Below, piece after piece: positions 19,601 through 33,042 of a DNA stretch of 64,000 nt (positions are counted from its first letter, which is position 1; each line of letters begins with the position of its first letter). The translations under genes and the position numbers were made by a program. The notes below the pieces were generated by a model. That model was not told where the DNA came from, made no database searches, and was given only the letters and a program-made list of their open reading frames with translations. Source of the DNA: Lunularia cruciata (lineage: Eukaryota > Streptophyta > Marchantiopsida > Lunulariales > Lunulariaceae); the NCBI GenBank assembly GCA_948567375.1, contig OX419756.1:20093001-20157000 (forward strand), written 5' to 3'.

Positions 19601-22600
19601 ATACAAAGTTTATATTATCTTCGAGGTTCTTCGTATCTTGGTACCTTCCCCATCTCAAAATCAAAAGTTCGTACAAGGAAAGACCTTTATTGACAAAAGT
19701 GCTGATTTAGGATGTTTCTGAACTGGTCGACAAGGATATACGAAGAAAAGTGATTTATCTTCTGCCTGAACTCTTCATCTTCTACCTTTACTCTTTTCTT
19801 TCCTTCTTTGCTTATTGCTTGACGAGAAGTGTATGCTGGATATGCCAGAAATTAAGTGAGCTCATAAACGTCCACAGTTTGCTATGGAGAAAAAGAAGTG
19901 TATGCTTATAGACCGTTACCTCTTACATTACTCTTTATAAACCAGTTGAATAAATGTAGAGGTCAGCTAAATGGCATCCTTTATACGCGCTCATGCTCCT
20001 GAAAATCTATTTAGATTCTCCATATTCAGATCATGCTCGATTTTCCAGTTTTGAAGAAGCTTTCTTGCTTCAACATCAAAGCATCGCTACAACCTTTCCC
20101 TCGTTCAAAAATCATAATACCATGTTTTGTTTACCAGCGATTTAAGTGTGATTAGACAATGCGTGGAAGTCGAAATTGCTATAATCGTTATGTCTTTTTC
20201 GAGTAAACTGGTAATCGCTCAGTCTTTCCTCTTTAGTTCAATAAACCAAGGTGTACAAACTTTCAGGTTAATCAAGACTGGATCACTTTCTAATCTTGAA
20301 TGTACCATTTCTATCGTTGCATCAGATCAACTGTGCAGCATGTGTTGTAGGCAAGATTTTCTTCAGATGAGCAGGCTTCTTCAATCTGTGGTTCATAGGT
20401 TTTGTCCCCAATGTCCAGTAGAATTGGGTATTTAGAAACACCTATAAGCCGACATAGTAATAGTATAGTACATATATGTCATGCTCTACTAGTATGTTGA
20501 TATTGAGGGTCAAGGTTAATTCGGTAAAGAACTCCCATTCTATCCTAACTTCAACTATATTCGTTATGCCCTCAGAAACTGAAACATTATCAAAGCTTCA
20601 AAATCATCACTTGCACCACAACCTGGCTTCTTCAGCGGTGAACTGTCATGTTTCTAGCATGCAACTCACGTTATTCATAATGATCCCATGTATAGGTGAC
20701 TATGCTGTAACGAACTAGGTGTTGCAACTCTTCCGTAACGTCAGTGAACCGTCAAAGTTGGGAAATTTTCGAGCACGACGAATTTACTCCGAGTTGGAAT
20801 CACATTTTACACTTACTAAATGATGTTGTGAGCTAGACTTCACCGGAGTTTTGAGGTAGCGTGTTCACTCAAGTGGCGATAAGTTCATGATCCAAGATGC
20901 CTGAACACTGTTACATGGTAGTTTAGCATAGTATGTTCCGTCCCGTCCGTAACGGATCGAAACTCCCAAATCGAGGATTCTCAAGCAAGACGAGACTCAC
21001 TGCGAGTTGATTAGGTTGACACTCCCTCAGCTGTTCTGGGGCCAACTCTCAGATCAACTTTGGTTCTGCTGCATCTGACTCTGTTCCTCTGTGAAGTTGA
21101 TGAAATTACAAACTGTCCCGAGGCAATTACCGACCTTTTGACAAGATTTTCTGGGACGTGTATGGGGGACAGCACCATCGACCTAGAGGTAGAGAGATGT
21201 GCACATGGGTCGCAATTGTACTTTTGTGTAATCCATGATTGAGAAAATACTGCACGTCGCCTCCTTTCTTGCTTTCCCAGTTTCATCCCAACGAGAGCTG
21301 TGTTTGCCTTAAATTACATTAACTTGCGGATATTCTTCACTTAAGGAAGTGATTCACATTGCTCACACGAATTGTGGAACGCCGCAGATAATCAACAACA
21401 TACTGTCGGTACTGTCAACTCATTCTACTCAGTCACTCTATCGGAAGTTAGTTGAATAAAGCCCCAACTCTGCTAGAAATTGTTGATATCTGAGCTTATC
21501 AATGATCGTGAGTGACCTGCAAGAGTGCCAAAGTGAAGCATTAATAATCTCAATCATCTCTAGATTCGGTGGCGGGAAAGCTCATCATTTCTTTCTAGAA
21601 GAAAACCACCGATGATGATGCAAGATCCCTTTACGAACAATAATCTTGTCAACTTCCGACATGTCCCTCAGTGTTAATACCCTTTTCCTTCCATCAGTTT
21701 GGGTCAGCTTGCTCCCCCCATGGGATCTCCTTTGCGTTGCCGCTTGCTTAGGTATCTGCACTTACTCCCATGCTGTAGGATCTTGCATGATCGTTCAAAG
21801 GAAGGATGTGGAGACAAGCATCACGTAAACTTGGTAATTCGGGTCTCGCTAACTACTTTCCATGTAACAAATCTGTTGTAGTTTGTCTTTAGAGAGCTTG
21901 TATTCTCTTGCATGTCTCACTCTCGTACGGCGGCTACCCAATCGAGAGAAAAAGCTTAACTGCATGCTGCTGATCCAACCCTCCCTTGCAGACTCTAGCT
22001 ACCATGAAAGTGCGGCAGCTTTCTATCTGCTCGGCTCTTCCCAAGCAGAGCAGAGTAGAGCATATAGACAACTTTCTTTGTGATTAGATCGATGTGACTT
22101 TCACGAAGATCAATGAGAACCACAGGCTACGAAAGGTGCTTAGGGTGCAGCTGTAAGCGGTAATACCTGTAGAGTGCAGCAAGTGCTAAAATAGGGATTA
22201 GAAACATCTGGTCACCAGTGTGATTGGATAGTGTTCGGAATGAAGGAGTGGAATGTCTGGACCAACAGCCAGCCGTTGTATATTAGATAGGTCTTGAGCA
22301 AGTTAGTGCGGGACACAAATTTCCTATTTAGTGTCTAAGAAAAGTAAAGGGTAACCGTTCCATGGACGTCTGGCGCGGTAGGGGGCCTGGACCTTATAGA
22401 ACCAGCTGAACTTGACAATAATCATCCATCACGTTCTGGCATCCAAATCAAGGAGTGGTGTAAAAAACTCTAGAACATGCTGCCGTTGTACCATTACCAC
22501 TAAAAACAGACTTTTACTGTTCAGGTTTTCTAAACGGAAACATAAAGAAGGTCTTGACAGACAGGTTTATCACCGTGATTCAGGAGCAAAATTTTGTGGT

Positions 22601-23611
22601 TCCAAACCTCAAATTGTCCGCTTAACACTGTTGCCTTTCTTTGCCACATATCACGTTGCTATTTCAAAACAGTGCAATCGGGCAACAATTTTCCAACATC
22701 TGATCAAAGTCTTATACTAATACCAGTCAAGAGTCGACTCTCAGCAACCTGAATACTTGAATATCCTCTCCATGATCAAGTACGACCCTGACAGACCCAA
22801 CACAACTCTTACTCGCGGCCGAGAGAGTCAGCAAAAAACTGATATGAAATGTAAGAAAAAGAAATGTCCCAATTGTGAAAATGAAATGCGTGCATCGTTA
22901 TGAGTCGTACCAAGCTTTCCTGTTCTGACGGTCGTGAGTCAGCCAAATGAAACCTTCAACAAAGCTCGTATTACTATAACCAAATTCACTCATCCATAGA
23001 CTTTTAAGCCTGCTACCAGATCAAGCTTCAAATCAGCTTGGCTACGTTAAGTAAAAATTAATCAACTAGTCGCCAGCACCTCAACTGGCTCGGTAAACTC
23101 CTACATTGTGATATTCGAAAGTTGAACTGCCTTCTACAGAATAAGATAGAAGTTCGTGGCCACAATCTTCACCCAGTTTTACCGGAGCAACTTAGTGCAA
23201 ATTCTCGTGCCGACGCTCTGCGACGCTTGTAGCATATCGAGAGCTGCAGTCATTAGTGTCTACTGAGTTCCGTGAAGTGGCGTCATACCCGACCTTCGAA
23301 ATTGTCTTCTCTTCAGTTACTCTCTCACCTACAAACTGTACATCTTCAACCCACATCTATATTTACTGTCCAATCTACACGAGGACGATACCGACCCGGA
23401 CCAACAGCCTCGTCCTGTATTAGTGCGCCATTGTAGGACCGTGCTCCAGATACTCCTCATATTTAAGTAGTTCTTGCAAAGGTAAGAACAACGACGGCTA
23501 CCACTGGCATACGACAACCACTCTCAATGCTCGGCATGAGAGCACGGTGCTGGCCAGAAAGTTGCCAGTATATCCTCCCGTGCCTACTATCCTGAATATA
23601 CATACCACTGC
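16628..23611. other. Seven kilobases of low-copy DNA without recognised gene
   Basis: GC content is visibly higher than in the flanking repeat blocks, and no LTR family of this window recurs here. Reading frames are all short (under about 105 codons) and show no domain, no splice-linked conserved exon series and no RNA gene that I can recognise. A diverged gene with very short exons, or a long noncoding RNA, cannot be excluded. Confidence 0.45.
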
Positions 23612-26346
23612 TTATGAGGCGCGACTTCTGAGCATGTCGTTGATTATATTGCTCTGAATGCTCTGACCCGTAAAGGAACTCGCACTTAACATTCCCAAGG
23701 GTTCACGTAATGTTGAAACTACCTCTTTTGTCTTGCCAAAATAGACCTGCATTTAGTAGTCTATAATTAGCCGCAAGCATAAGTCCTGAGCGTGCCAAAC
23801 AACAACACAGCTCCGTGATGCTGAAATTTATAGCAACTTTATAGCAATTTATAGCAAAATTGCATCCGTGACTTACCTGATCCAGTCCATTGCGCAATTT
23901 GCTTTCCATCTCCTCAATCATCTTCCCCATGTTGGTCATATGGCCCTCGTTTAAATCAAAGGTGTTCGCCATCTGTCCAGAGACAACTTCGTCAGCTTTG
24001 TGAAGGTGATCAAATTGGACAATATGACGACTCGGGTAAACTGAAAACTCCTAGAACCTTTTAGTTTCAAGTTAATTCAATAGAGCTAGAAGTCGTTTGT
24101 CAGAAGATGAGTGAGCTGAGCCAAAGTACAGAATCGTCTACCAAACTGACGTGCCAAACTACCGAATCGTCATGTAATGGGAGCACTACTATTTTCGACA
24201 TAACCTATTAAAAACCCTTCAGTTATCTGCAATAAACGAAGGTAGAGGAACAACCTGACGCGTTATTGAACCTGCCATGCTAAAAGTTCCAGACGATTTA
24301 TTTTCACTGGTCAACGCGAGCATCACTGTACTCGTTAGACGATAGTGAAATTGATCTTCATCTTCTCCTCCCACCTGCAATAACGTTGGTTTAGGCCCAC
24401 TCAGAACCGCCTAGTACATCTTTCATCCATCTTAATAGATTCCAAATTCTATTAGCGCCAAATAATAAGACGTTGGTCCTACTCATACTGAACCGTCCAA
24501 ATGCCTTTCCCAGCAACTTGAGCTTGTATTCGTGAACTCCGGGACACTCAGAAAATATGAAAAAAAGATTACCTCAATGACGTGTATAGCATCCCAGATT
24601 CCATGTTGAAGGAGGCCCCTACGACCATCTTTAGATCCATCTGTGCATACCGCAACCTCTCGTCAATGTGGATGGTTATCAAGTCCGATGGTAGATTGTG
24701 GTTTTTAAATACGTCACCAACGCCAAACTCCTCTTAGAGACATACTACTCGTACCTTTTTTTATAAGAAAGCACGCTGCAAAGCCATCACCCGTCTCAGG
24801 CTCCCACATGTAAACCGACGAGATTCCACCTTCATAGTACCTGCAATCACGCTTCTTTGATTAAATCAATTGGTGAGCTTCTACAGCCACGAGACCACGG
24901 GCTAAAAATGTGACTTACCGTATTCATTAAGTACCTTAACGTATCAACTTTTCGACTAGCAGAACAACAAACATGAGATACACTGTAGAAGAAGAGAAGG
25001 GAAGTGAAGGACCTCACTGGTCACGATAAATGGCAAACACTGCGTTCGCCTCGATCTCCATCGCCCGGAGATCTTTCGAGGGTTGTGTTCCATCTTCCAG
25101 ATGGGGGAAGTAGATGCTGGACCATGGAGACCTGGCAAAAGACAAAGTTGATTTCAGCGAAAACAATCCCAAAGTTTCTGAATAAAAGGAGGAACTTACT
25201 AAATTCAAGTACGAGCTAATCAGATGCACCGACGGAAATATGTTATGTAAGAAGCATTTAATCACTATCTACTAGGTACCAAAAGCATATTGTGGTTCAA
25301 CATAGAATTGGGCGTAAAACTTCAAGTATATATAAGCGTTTAAACAATCTGAGATGAGTTACTTGAGAACAGCACGAAGGAAGGCGTGGTACCTGTGTGA
25401 ATCTCCATCACGATTGTAGTCGCATAGCAGAAACTCCTTCTGAACTTCCTCGTCAATTGCCACCTGGATATTCGGAAACACAGAAGGTTAGCTCAGTACA
25501 CAGTATTCAGAGATTTGTGTGGATCAATTCAGAAGTTTGAAAATAGTATATCTTGTCTTGATACAGCATTTCTTCTCTGGCCTGAGGGTTGTCTATCTTT
25601 CGTATTGCAGCATTTCTTCTTCTGGCTCACTACAGTATACAGTAATCACCAAAATCATATGTCCACCGCACAATCCACTAGCAGCGGATTATTTATGCAA
25701 AATCGGGATAAACCTTTACACCGTATAGACGAACTTTGATTTAAGGTACCGAGAAGTTTACTATATTCACGTATGGGTCTCATCTTCCAGGCTTGCTGCC
25801 TTCAATTCTACTTGTTATTATAGTAAACTCCTTCCAGTAAACTCAAACCTGGATCAATGACTCTACAATTAAAAAAATTTGGAGGTACGATGAAACACCT
25901 ATACTAGTTAATGTATTTGCTATCAAATCTGTTGCGAACATCTGTGCAACATATCACCAAGTTTCAAGAACAAGAAACATCACTGACCAATTTATGGAAA
26001 ATATGGAGAATTCAAGTTAGAACTACCCAAACTCTATCTGAAGAAGAAGCACATTGTACGAATTCTCTGGCGCGAATTGGAAACGGAAAAGAGTGTCTCC
26101 TCAAGAAAGTCAAACCAATGAGCTTTGACAAGACGAGCAGCGCAAATTCAAACATACATTCAGAATGTAATCCAGAGAGGTTATTACCTCCAAAGGCTGA
26201 TCGACAAGCGATAGGAGATCTTGCGAGTAGTCAGGAAGAAGCTCCACAAGCTTCTGCAACGCATTCTGAGATTCCGTCGGAGGCATCCGCCGCATCAAAT
26301 CCAGCGCAGCCTCCATCCTCGCGTCCCTCGCCCCTTCCATCTCCAA
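23612..26346 (-). CDS. CPB: F-actin-capping protein subunit beta, 8 exons
   Basis: This encodes the beta subunit of the CapZ heterodimer, which caps actin filament barbed ends in the cytoplasm together with the alpha subunit. Exons (minus strand): 26346-26188, 25463-25393, 25131-25018, 24840-24755, 24640-24573, 24374-24255, 23972-23877, 23746-23612. All introns are GT..AG and the sum is 849 bases, 282 residues. Signatures in order: 'LDLMRRMPP' and '[10 protein letters not shown]' (exon 1), '[17 protein letters not shown]', '[26 protein letters not shown]' (exons 2-4), '[10 protein letters not shown]', '[11 protein letters not shown]', '[13 protein letters not shown]', '[31 protein letters not shown]'. 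The last exon ends in a 30-residue polar/helical tail that differs from the short tail of flowering-plant homologues. An alternative start at Met11 would match those homologues better. Nothing suggests inactivation. Confidence 0.93.
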
Positions 26347-28023
26347 CTTCGACCGTCACTTCCACTTCCACGATTTCCCAAGGGAGCGTCCTCTTCTCAG
26401 TAAAAAATGTCAACTCTCTCCCGATTCTGTCAGAGAAACAATTTCTGATCGCGCCAATCTAGCTTCTCAACGACATTTACTGCACCGCAACTCTCCACAA
26501 CGGTGAGGCACAGAATCAACAGTCGTCTCGCCTATCTACAGCGCATTTTCCTTCCCCCGATCAATCAAGATTAAGCAGTGCCTCCTGTAAGATTGTGTAA
26601 ACATTGGAGCCTGCCTGTCTGGTCCAAGAAGAGGAGAGCTCGGAAGCTCTGCTTTAGTTCAAAATCGTCGTAGGAAACAGGCCTCATCCAGCGGCTCCGG
26701 ACTCCAGCCGTTAGCTCAACGGACGGCAGCCAGCCGGCCGGAGAGTCAGAACCCGGCTGCCGTCGATCGGTCACGGCACGTGGCTTGGCGTTTACCTCCC
26801 AGGACTTTTCTAATCATGTCCTTTGGACTCGGCCTCCTCTTGGACCAGTTCCTCCCTAGCATAATTATATCTAGCTATATTTATCTCTTACAAACCACAT
26901 CAACCATTTTTAAATAATCACCTACTTACAGCCTCCTTAATTAGAAATGAGGAAATACGACAGGTACAATAGGAAGTGGAAAACTTACTCCACAGTCACT
27001 GCCTTAATTTCACTGAAAACACTTTTGCCGGGTCTTCAGACCTGACAAAAACGGCATAAATTAGTTTACTATTAGCTGGAGTTGTCGTCGAAACTTCAGT
27101 TTTGGTACAACAAAAGAAAAGCTTGACAAGATAGATTAATAGTTTGTTTAAAAGAAAAGCTTGATAAGGTAGATTAATAGTGTGTTTCATTAGAAATGTG
27201 CTAGAGATTAGAACTAGATATAATAAGAAGGAGGTGAAGACTCCATCAAGCCGATTAAGGATAAAACCTAGGTAAAATAAGATCAAGTTTGAATTGCTTT
27301 ATAAAGTTATTTTACTATTCCTAGACTATCAAAGTTATTCAAGTCAGATTACCTACACACTACTAGAGTATCCTACGTAGTATCATAGTATCATATAATG
27401 TGATTGCTCTCTTATGAATTGTATGCATACCAATGCTCTTTCCAAGTGGAATTGATCATGCGAGATCTATGACCACAATATATATGCTATTATCACCTTA
27501 ATACTTTGCAACATATACAATTGTATTTTAACTTTGGGTTGTTTACAATGCATATTACTGCTCTTTCCAATTGGAGTACTAATTCTTGGTGCCATGACCA
27601 AACACTATATCTTGAGGTATCATGCGTAGCTATTGTTTATCCCTAAAAGAGCAATATATCAAACGGACCTCTGTTACACCTAAAGTAATTCAACATCACA
27701 AATGAGTAATAAAGATGTAGATAGGTGTAGCAAACCTAGATAAAACCTCATGTTGTATAGAAAGTAGTTTGTGCAAGATTTCATGCACTTATATATAATT
27801 GAGGTAGATCCCAAGACTCTACATTCTTCCCGGTACAAGAGCAAAGATGTGCACTAATAGCACCAACCATGAATGAAGCAACTAGTAGAGAATGTAAAAC
27901 CTATTAAAATTGTCAATCCATCAAGGATTACAGACCTTCGGTTCAATTAAAAAGTAAAGACAAAAAAGATGAAAGTTCATCTTATGCTTGATAAGACAAA
28001 CCATCTCTTATTTGCTATAATAA
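26347..28023. other. CPB upstream region and repeat-block edge
   Basis: Bases up to about 26800 are GC-rich low-copy DNA and should hold the CPB 5' UTR and promoter. I see no clear TATA box. From about 26850 the sequence turns AT-rich, with no gene. A 38-base tandem duplication lies at 27112-27187. Confidence 0.5.
27112..27187. repeat. 38-bp tandem duplication
   Basis: Units 27112-27149 and 27150-27187 both start AAAAGAAAAGCTTGA.AAG and differ at about three bases. Confidence 0.85.
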
Positions 28024-28780
28024 TGTAATACCAAGAGCTAGCAATATGATCTAGATGTGAAATTTGGTTTGGTAACATCTGAAATGATATTATACATGAT
28101 GGTCAAAATAGATCAGATAGAAATATCACCAAAAGAGTACTTTTACTAATATGGTAGAAACCAAAATAGACTTGAAAACCTTAGAACCAATAGCTAGACA
28201 TATTATTTAAAGGTGAGAATTGGTTTGGTAACATCTGGAAGGATGTTACACATGATGGACTAAATATATCAAAAAGAGGTATCACCAAAAGTGGACTTCT
28301 ACTTATAGAGTAGGAACCAAAATATGCCTGAAATCTTTGAAGGTAATTTTAGAAGCCTAAACAAATGAATTAGGCCTGGAAAATGTGCATAGTCTTCCCT
28401 CCTCCCACCACACGGAGGAAAGGGTGACCTTCCCTCTCCATTGGTTTGTCTTGTCGACAGCTTTCCAACGGTACCTCACCAACCTGATTATGAGATTCCT
28501 TTAGGAAGATTCCCTAAAAGATTCCCTTTGATCAAAGCTTATTTGACCAACCAAATAGGACCACATGTCACCCATCCAAGTAAGTAATCCAAGGGTGGAG
28601 CTTGCTGGCATGTCACCTATCTATGTGCCTAATCCTATGGTGGAGCTTCCTTGGATGAGATCCTCTTTGTCTATATAATAAAGAGAAGGTGCTCCTTTGG
28701 GGCATCAGAGGTTTGAGTTTGAAATTGTATTTTTCTCATGGTTTATTTCTCTTCAGGTATCCTATCCTCGGAGTATTACA
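28024..28780 (+). mobile_element. Solo LTR of family C with target duplication
   Basis: It starts TGTAATACC and ends GTATTACA. The 5 bases before it (28019-28023) and after it (28781-28785) are both AATAA, so it is a bona fide insertion that lost its internal part by LTR-LTR recombination. The first ~155 bases are duplicated in tandem (about 28031-28190 and 28191-28340). A TATA box, CTATATAATAAAGAG, lies at about 28671-28685, followed by GGTGCTCCTTTGGGGCATCAGAGG, shared with the other copies. Confidence 0.85.
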
Positions 28781-29309
28781 AATAATACTTGGAGAGAAAG
28801 GATCACTCCTCTATTCCATTCACATTCATCTCCAAGACTAACTTATCAACAACCACAAAATAAGAGGAAAGCAAAGATGCCAAAAGTGTACAACTACACA
28901 AAAACACAATAATTACTATCTACTCCATAGATAGTCCTCCATATGAGTAATTGATAGAGATATCTATTTGTGTACAAATTTCCTTATCCAAAAATCAAAA
29001 GTACTTAGTCAAATATTACCAAAGACTCTCATGATACTCCTATCAAAGGCTCTCAAATATGATTTAAATATTGGAGAAGGAAGAAAATTCTAGAGTATAT
29101 AAATATGTCAATGAGAAATAATAAAAGAGTATAGCATATATTACCCATAGATCCTCTAGTAGAGTAATATCATTCACATTAAGGATATCTTCTACGAGGA
29201 TGGTATCTAAAAAGTGTATGATAAAATCCTCAAACTCTAACAACACTTTAAGAATGCATAAACTATCTGTAACAATATGTAGTTTAGCGACAAAGTTAGT
29301 CAAGACTAA
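28781..29309. other. AT-rich spacer, no gene recognised
   Basis: Only short frames without similarity to anything I know. Confidence 0.4.
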
Positions 29310-29694
29310 TGAAGTAGTGACTATGCCAAATTAACATAGAATATCCTAGAAGTATCTAGGAAGCTTCTTGGGAAACTTCACACTAGCTTAACTTGCACCT
29401 CAAGCAAGTAGTTTCTAGAAGGAAGCCTCTAGAAACTTCTAACCAGCTGAGCTTACATGCAAAGTAGACGGCTTCAAGAAGTGAGCTTCTTGAGAAGCTT
29501 CTCGGTTAACTTGGCTTGCACTCCAAGAAAGCGGCTCAAGGAAGCTTCTTGAGAAGCTTCTCAAGAGCCTTGTATGTTCTCTATAAATACAAGAGTCAAA
29601 GCTCATGCTAGGCATTTGGAGTTTTCACATATCCAAGTGTCCCAATGTGATCTTCCATTCTCCTATTTCTCTTCTTAGTCTTGGTCTTTTACAA
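29310..29694 (+). mobile_element. LTR family D, plus orientation, 5' truncated
   Basis: It is the inverse of the copy at 1-497: AAGCTTCTTGAGAAGCTTCTCAAGAGCCTTGTATG, then a clear TATA box CTATAAATAC at about 29581-29590, GCATTTGGAGTTTTCAC, and an end CTTGGTCTTTTACA at 29694. The TGTAATAATAT start seen in the copy at 43992-44355 is missing. Confidence 0.65.
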
Positions 29695-29846
29695 TATCGA
29701 TAAATACTATACATCCTTTAGAACCTAGAGGTATGGATGAATATTGAAAGTGACTATATCCTAAACTTTGATAACTTTACACTCAACCCTACCAAATGAT
29801 GCTCATTAGTCAAGTAGTCAAAGGCTTGCTTACTTGGGTCTATAAG

Positions 29847-29928
<82 letters not shown>

Positions 29929-30335
29929 TTCTTTTCTTTTTTTTTCTTTTTTTTTCCACCAAGGATAAAGATATAATCTAGCAAGGTCAAAGTAGTATAC
30001 AAAAGAGCTTGAGAATAAGCCAAGGTAAATAAAAGCCCATTAAAAGGATATCAATAAATACTATACATCCTTTAGAACCTAGAGGTATGGAGGAATATTT
30101 GAAGTGACTATATCCTAAACTTTGATAACTTTCCACTCAAGCCTACAAAATGATGCTCATTAGTCAAGTAGTCAAAGGCTTGCTTACTTGGCTATGAGAC
30201 TAATTATATTAAAGAAATAATTTTATTTTTTATTTTTTTCCACCAAGGATAAAGATATAATCTAGCATGGTCAAAGTAGTATACAACAGAGCTTGAGAAT
30301 AAGCCAGGGTAAATAAATCCCATTTAAAAGGATTT
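29695..30335. repeat. Tandem duplication with compound microsatellite
   Basis: Unit 1 (about 29695-30047) and unit 2 (about 30048-30335) share ATAAATACTATACATCCTTTAGAACC, GATGCTCATTAGTCAAGTAGTCAAAGG and CCACCAAGGATAAAGATATAATCTAGCA. Unit 1 contains a run of ATT triplets followed by a run of GTT triplets and a T/C tract (about 29849-29955). Unit 2 has only a T-rich stretch there. Frames of poly-Ile/poly-Val or poly-Asn across the run are artefacts. Confidence 0.85.
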
Positions 30336-33042
30336 CCGACAGTCTGTTTTGGACCAACAATCAATTAAAGAACAATAACTCTTCCCTTGAGAGGAAAAAT
30401 AATTGTAATAAGTAAAGAAGGAGAGCCATAGAAAGATTGGACAAAATAAATAAGATTTGCAAAGGATCTATAACCTCTTAAACTCTCTCAAGATGGATAC
30501 ACAAAAGAAATAAGATTAAGATAAGATGGATACACTAGTTGCAGTAATGCATACAGTAATGGATACACTAGTTGCAGCTCAAGATCTAGCAGATATGCTC
30601 TTAAAAGCGTCTTTACTATCCATCTATAAGGCAAACATAATATGGATGTATATCCAAGAGTGCTCTAATACAAAGAGATATAGTCTCATGACCTCCTAAT
30701 GTAATAAGTCCAATCTTATATGTACTAAGGTGTTATTAGAAGTGGGAACAATGCCAAAGTGCAATGGTACAATTAACAAGGTTCGATAATGATAGATCTA
30801 ATGTACATTATGTTCTTCTTTCTTGAAAGAAGTTGACTATCATCCAGCATTTGACTAACTACATAGTAACTCTCTCCTTTGACTAATACTATAGCTACTT
30901 GGAATAACTTTGTAAAACTAATAGAAGAATTATCTACTTGAAAGGAATCTTTAAGATACTTATAAACAAGCATAGACAAAGGATTTGACAAAAATATAGA
31001 GCCATGCATAAATATTCCAAAATGATCGATCAAGACATAATAACTCCTTAAACTTATACTCTTTATCTTTAAGGATACACTCTCTCTACTAAGTATAAGG
31101 AAAAATAGTCTTTTCAATGACTAGCCAAAGACAACAAGTGCAGGGCTCTCGCCACCGTACTATACTTTCCCCTTGGACTTAAGATCATACTCCATGGTCA
31201 CTAAGTGGAATATATAGTGTCCTATGATTAAGACACTATACACTACACACTACATCCTTCGTGTTCTCTACGCGGTTGCCTTTTTCCCATGATTAAGACT
31301 ATCTCCCAAAACATCTAGCCCAAACAAATAATTTAAAAAACTCGCCCGATCTATATTTTAAGATACAAAATCTATCTCTCATGATTCCCTTTAATATAAG
31401 CACGTAAAAGAAGTAAGAGAAAGAAAATTCAAGAGAACTTAATAGAGAATAATCTTATTTCATCTAATTCTGAGACTCAGTAAGTTTGGGAGCGGTTAGA
31501 TTTAGATTTACCTATGACTTAGTCTTGATTTGAATTACCAATAGGGCTAGAATCAACGATCAGGGGTTCTCTACAATAGGTCGCAATGGCCTCCATTCCG
31601 GTGACCGAAATGCAACTCGTCGGTAGGTTGGCATTTGCAGAACCGGCCAGAAACGTCACGTTATCAGACATGAGGTCTTACCGACGGGAAGAAAGAAGCG
31701 AATTAAACAGCCCTACCATATTTTGGAGGAAAGCCCAGTCTCAACTAAGAGGGAGTGCTTTCTACCTTTGATGACAACTAAACTCAAATCTCACAATCAA
31801 AGAAGTGTGAGTCCCACACCGGAAGTTTAGCGGCGTTCGGGGTTTAGAGTACTTCAGTCGAAGTCGATGTCACTTTCGTGCATCGGGACCGCTAACTCCA
31901 GGATCCGTCAAATATGCCTCCGCTGCCCTCGCCGTGGTTAAATTTGGTGGGGCCCAAATCCAGGTTAGATCCAGCTAAATGAGACGGATATAAATAACCT
32001 CCCCGCGCTTGACCTGGTAGGCATCCCCTTATCCAGCTGTTTCCAGGACCAGGTTGCCGGGCGAGGAATTTCAAGTTTGAGGTTTGTGTCTCAGCGCAGT
32101 CACGCAGGAGATCATTGACGAAAGACCCGGTTGTTTTACCCAGTGCTTCTTGTGGTGGAAAACTGAAGCTCTGTTGTCTGCTGCTCGCTCAAGAGGAGCT
32201 TGGATGTAGGTGGATGAGAAATGTGAGGGCCGTTCTTTGGAGGTTTCGTTCGGAAACGAGGTGTCCTTCGCCATGAGTGTGTTCATGTGGGCCTTGAATT
32301 TCAACCCATTGTTTATGAGGTGGACATTGGGTTTTGGATCTTTGGCTGCCCTACTTAATTCCGCAAGCTCGTCGGACACTTTTTGGTGCGTGGAGCTCTT
32401 CATTCAGGGCAATTGCTTTAAACGTTAAAAGGATCTAAGAGCGGACTCTGGATGCCGTACACCAAACATCTCTCGTGTGGACAGGCAGTAGAGACACTGG
32501 AAGACCTTTTCCTCAGTTAATGAGACCGATTGTACAAGCCATGGACATGTGTGCAATTATTTAGTTCTGTGGAAGGCTTCAACCACAAGGCAAGATTGTG
32601 AAGACTGTTTTAGTTCGTCTGGTCGTCATGTAAACATGAAGTCAATAACTTACTATTAAACATGTTCTTCTCGTTACACCTTACATGCCATGAGTTCAGA
32701 CGACACTGAGATCTCAAATCCCATTCGATCAACAAACTTCGTGTGTGGCAGAAATGTGGCGCTGTAGAGAAGTACCTGCTATCAAATCAGGAACTCTAGG
32801 CATCCTAGTCACTTTCCGAGAACGAAATAGTCATACCAGTAATATGAAATTGGTGACTTTGAAAATATTATAAATGAGGAGTTCACGATTATGTAGCACA
32901 AATGCTTACCTTCGGTAATACATTGTAGGGTGCAGGCAGATAACCACCAAGGATCAAAACTGGGGATCGAGAATTGCTCTCCTCTCAAACTTCTAAGAAT
33001 GTTAAACGAATAAGCTTCTAAGCTTTCTTGGAAAGATCGGCG
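30336..33042. other. Intergenic, no gene recognised
   Basis: Up to about 31130 the sequence is AT-rich and repeat-like, with a frame of 114 codons at 30773-31117 (minus) that resembles nothing I know. From about 31550 the GC content rises. Frames at 31586-31771 (plus) and 32071-32403 (minus) are short and lack splice-linked continuation. The last few hundred bases should include the 3' UTR of the transporter gene. Confidence 0.4.

Noticed and set aside
23723-23746. 24-base micro-exon ending at 23723 in CPB
   Set aside because: A GT follows GAG there, but reading through gives VVSTLREP, which matches the family continuation, and reaches a stop. I found no downstream exon that would fit better.
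25911-26462. 183-codon plus-strand frame
   Set aside because: It is the antisense shadow of CPB exon 1 and its upstream region, with low-complexity Pro/Ser text and no domain.
29754-30023. Poly-Asn (minus) and poly-Ile/Val (plus) frames
   Set aside because: They are translations of the ATT/GTT microsatellite.
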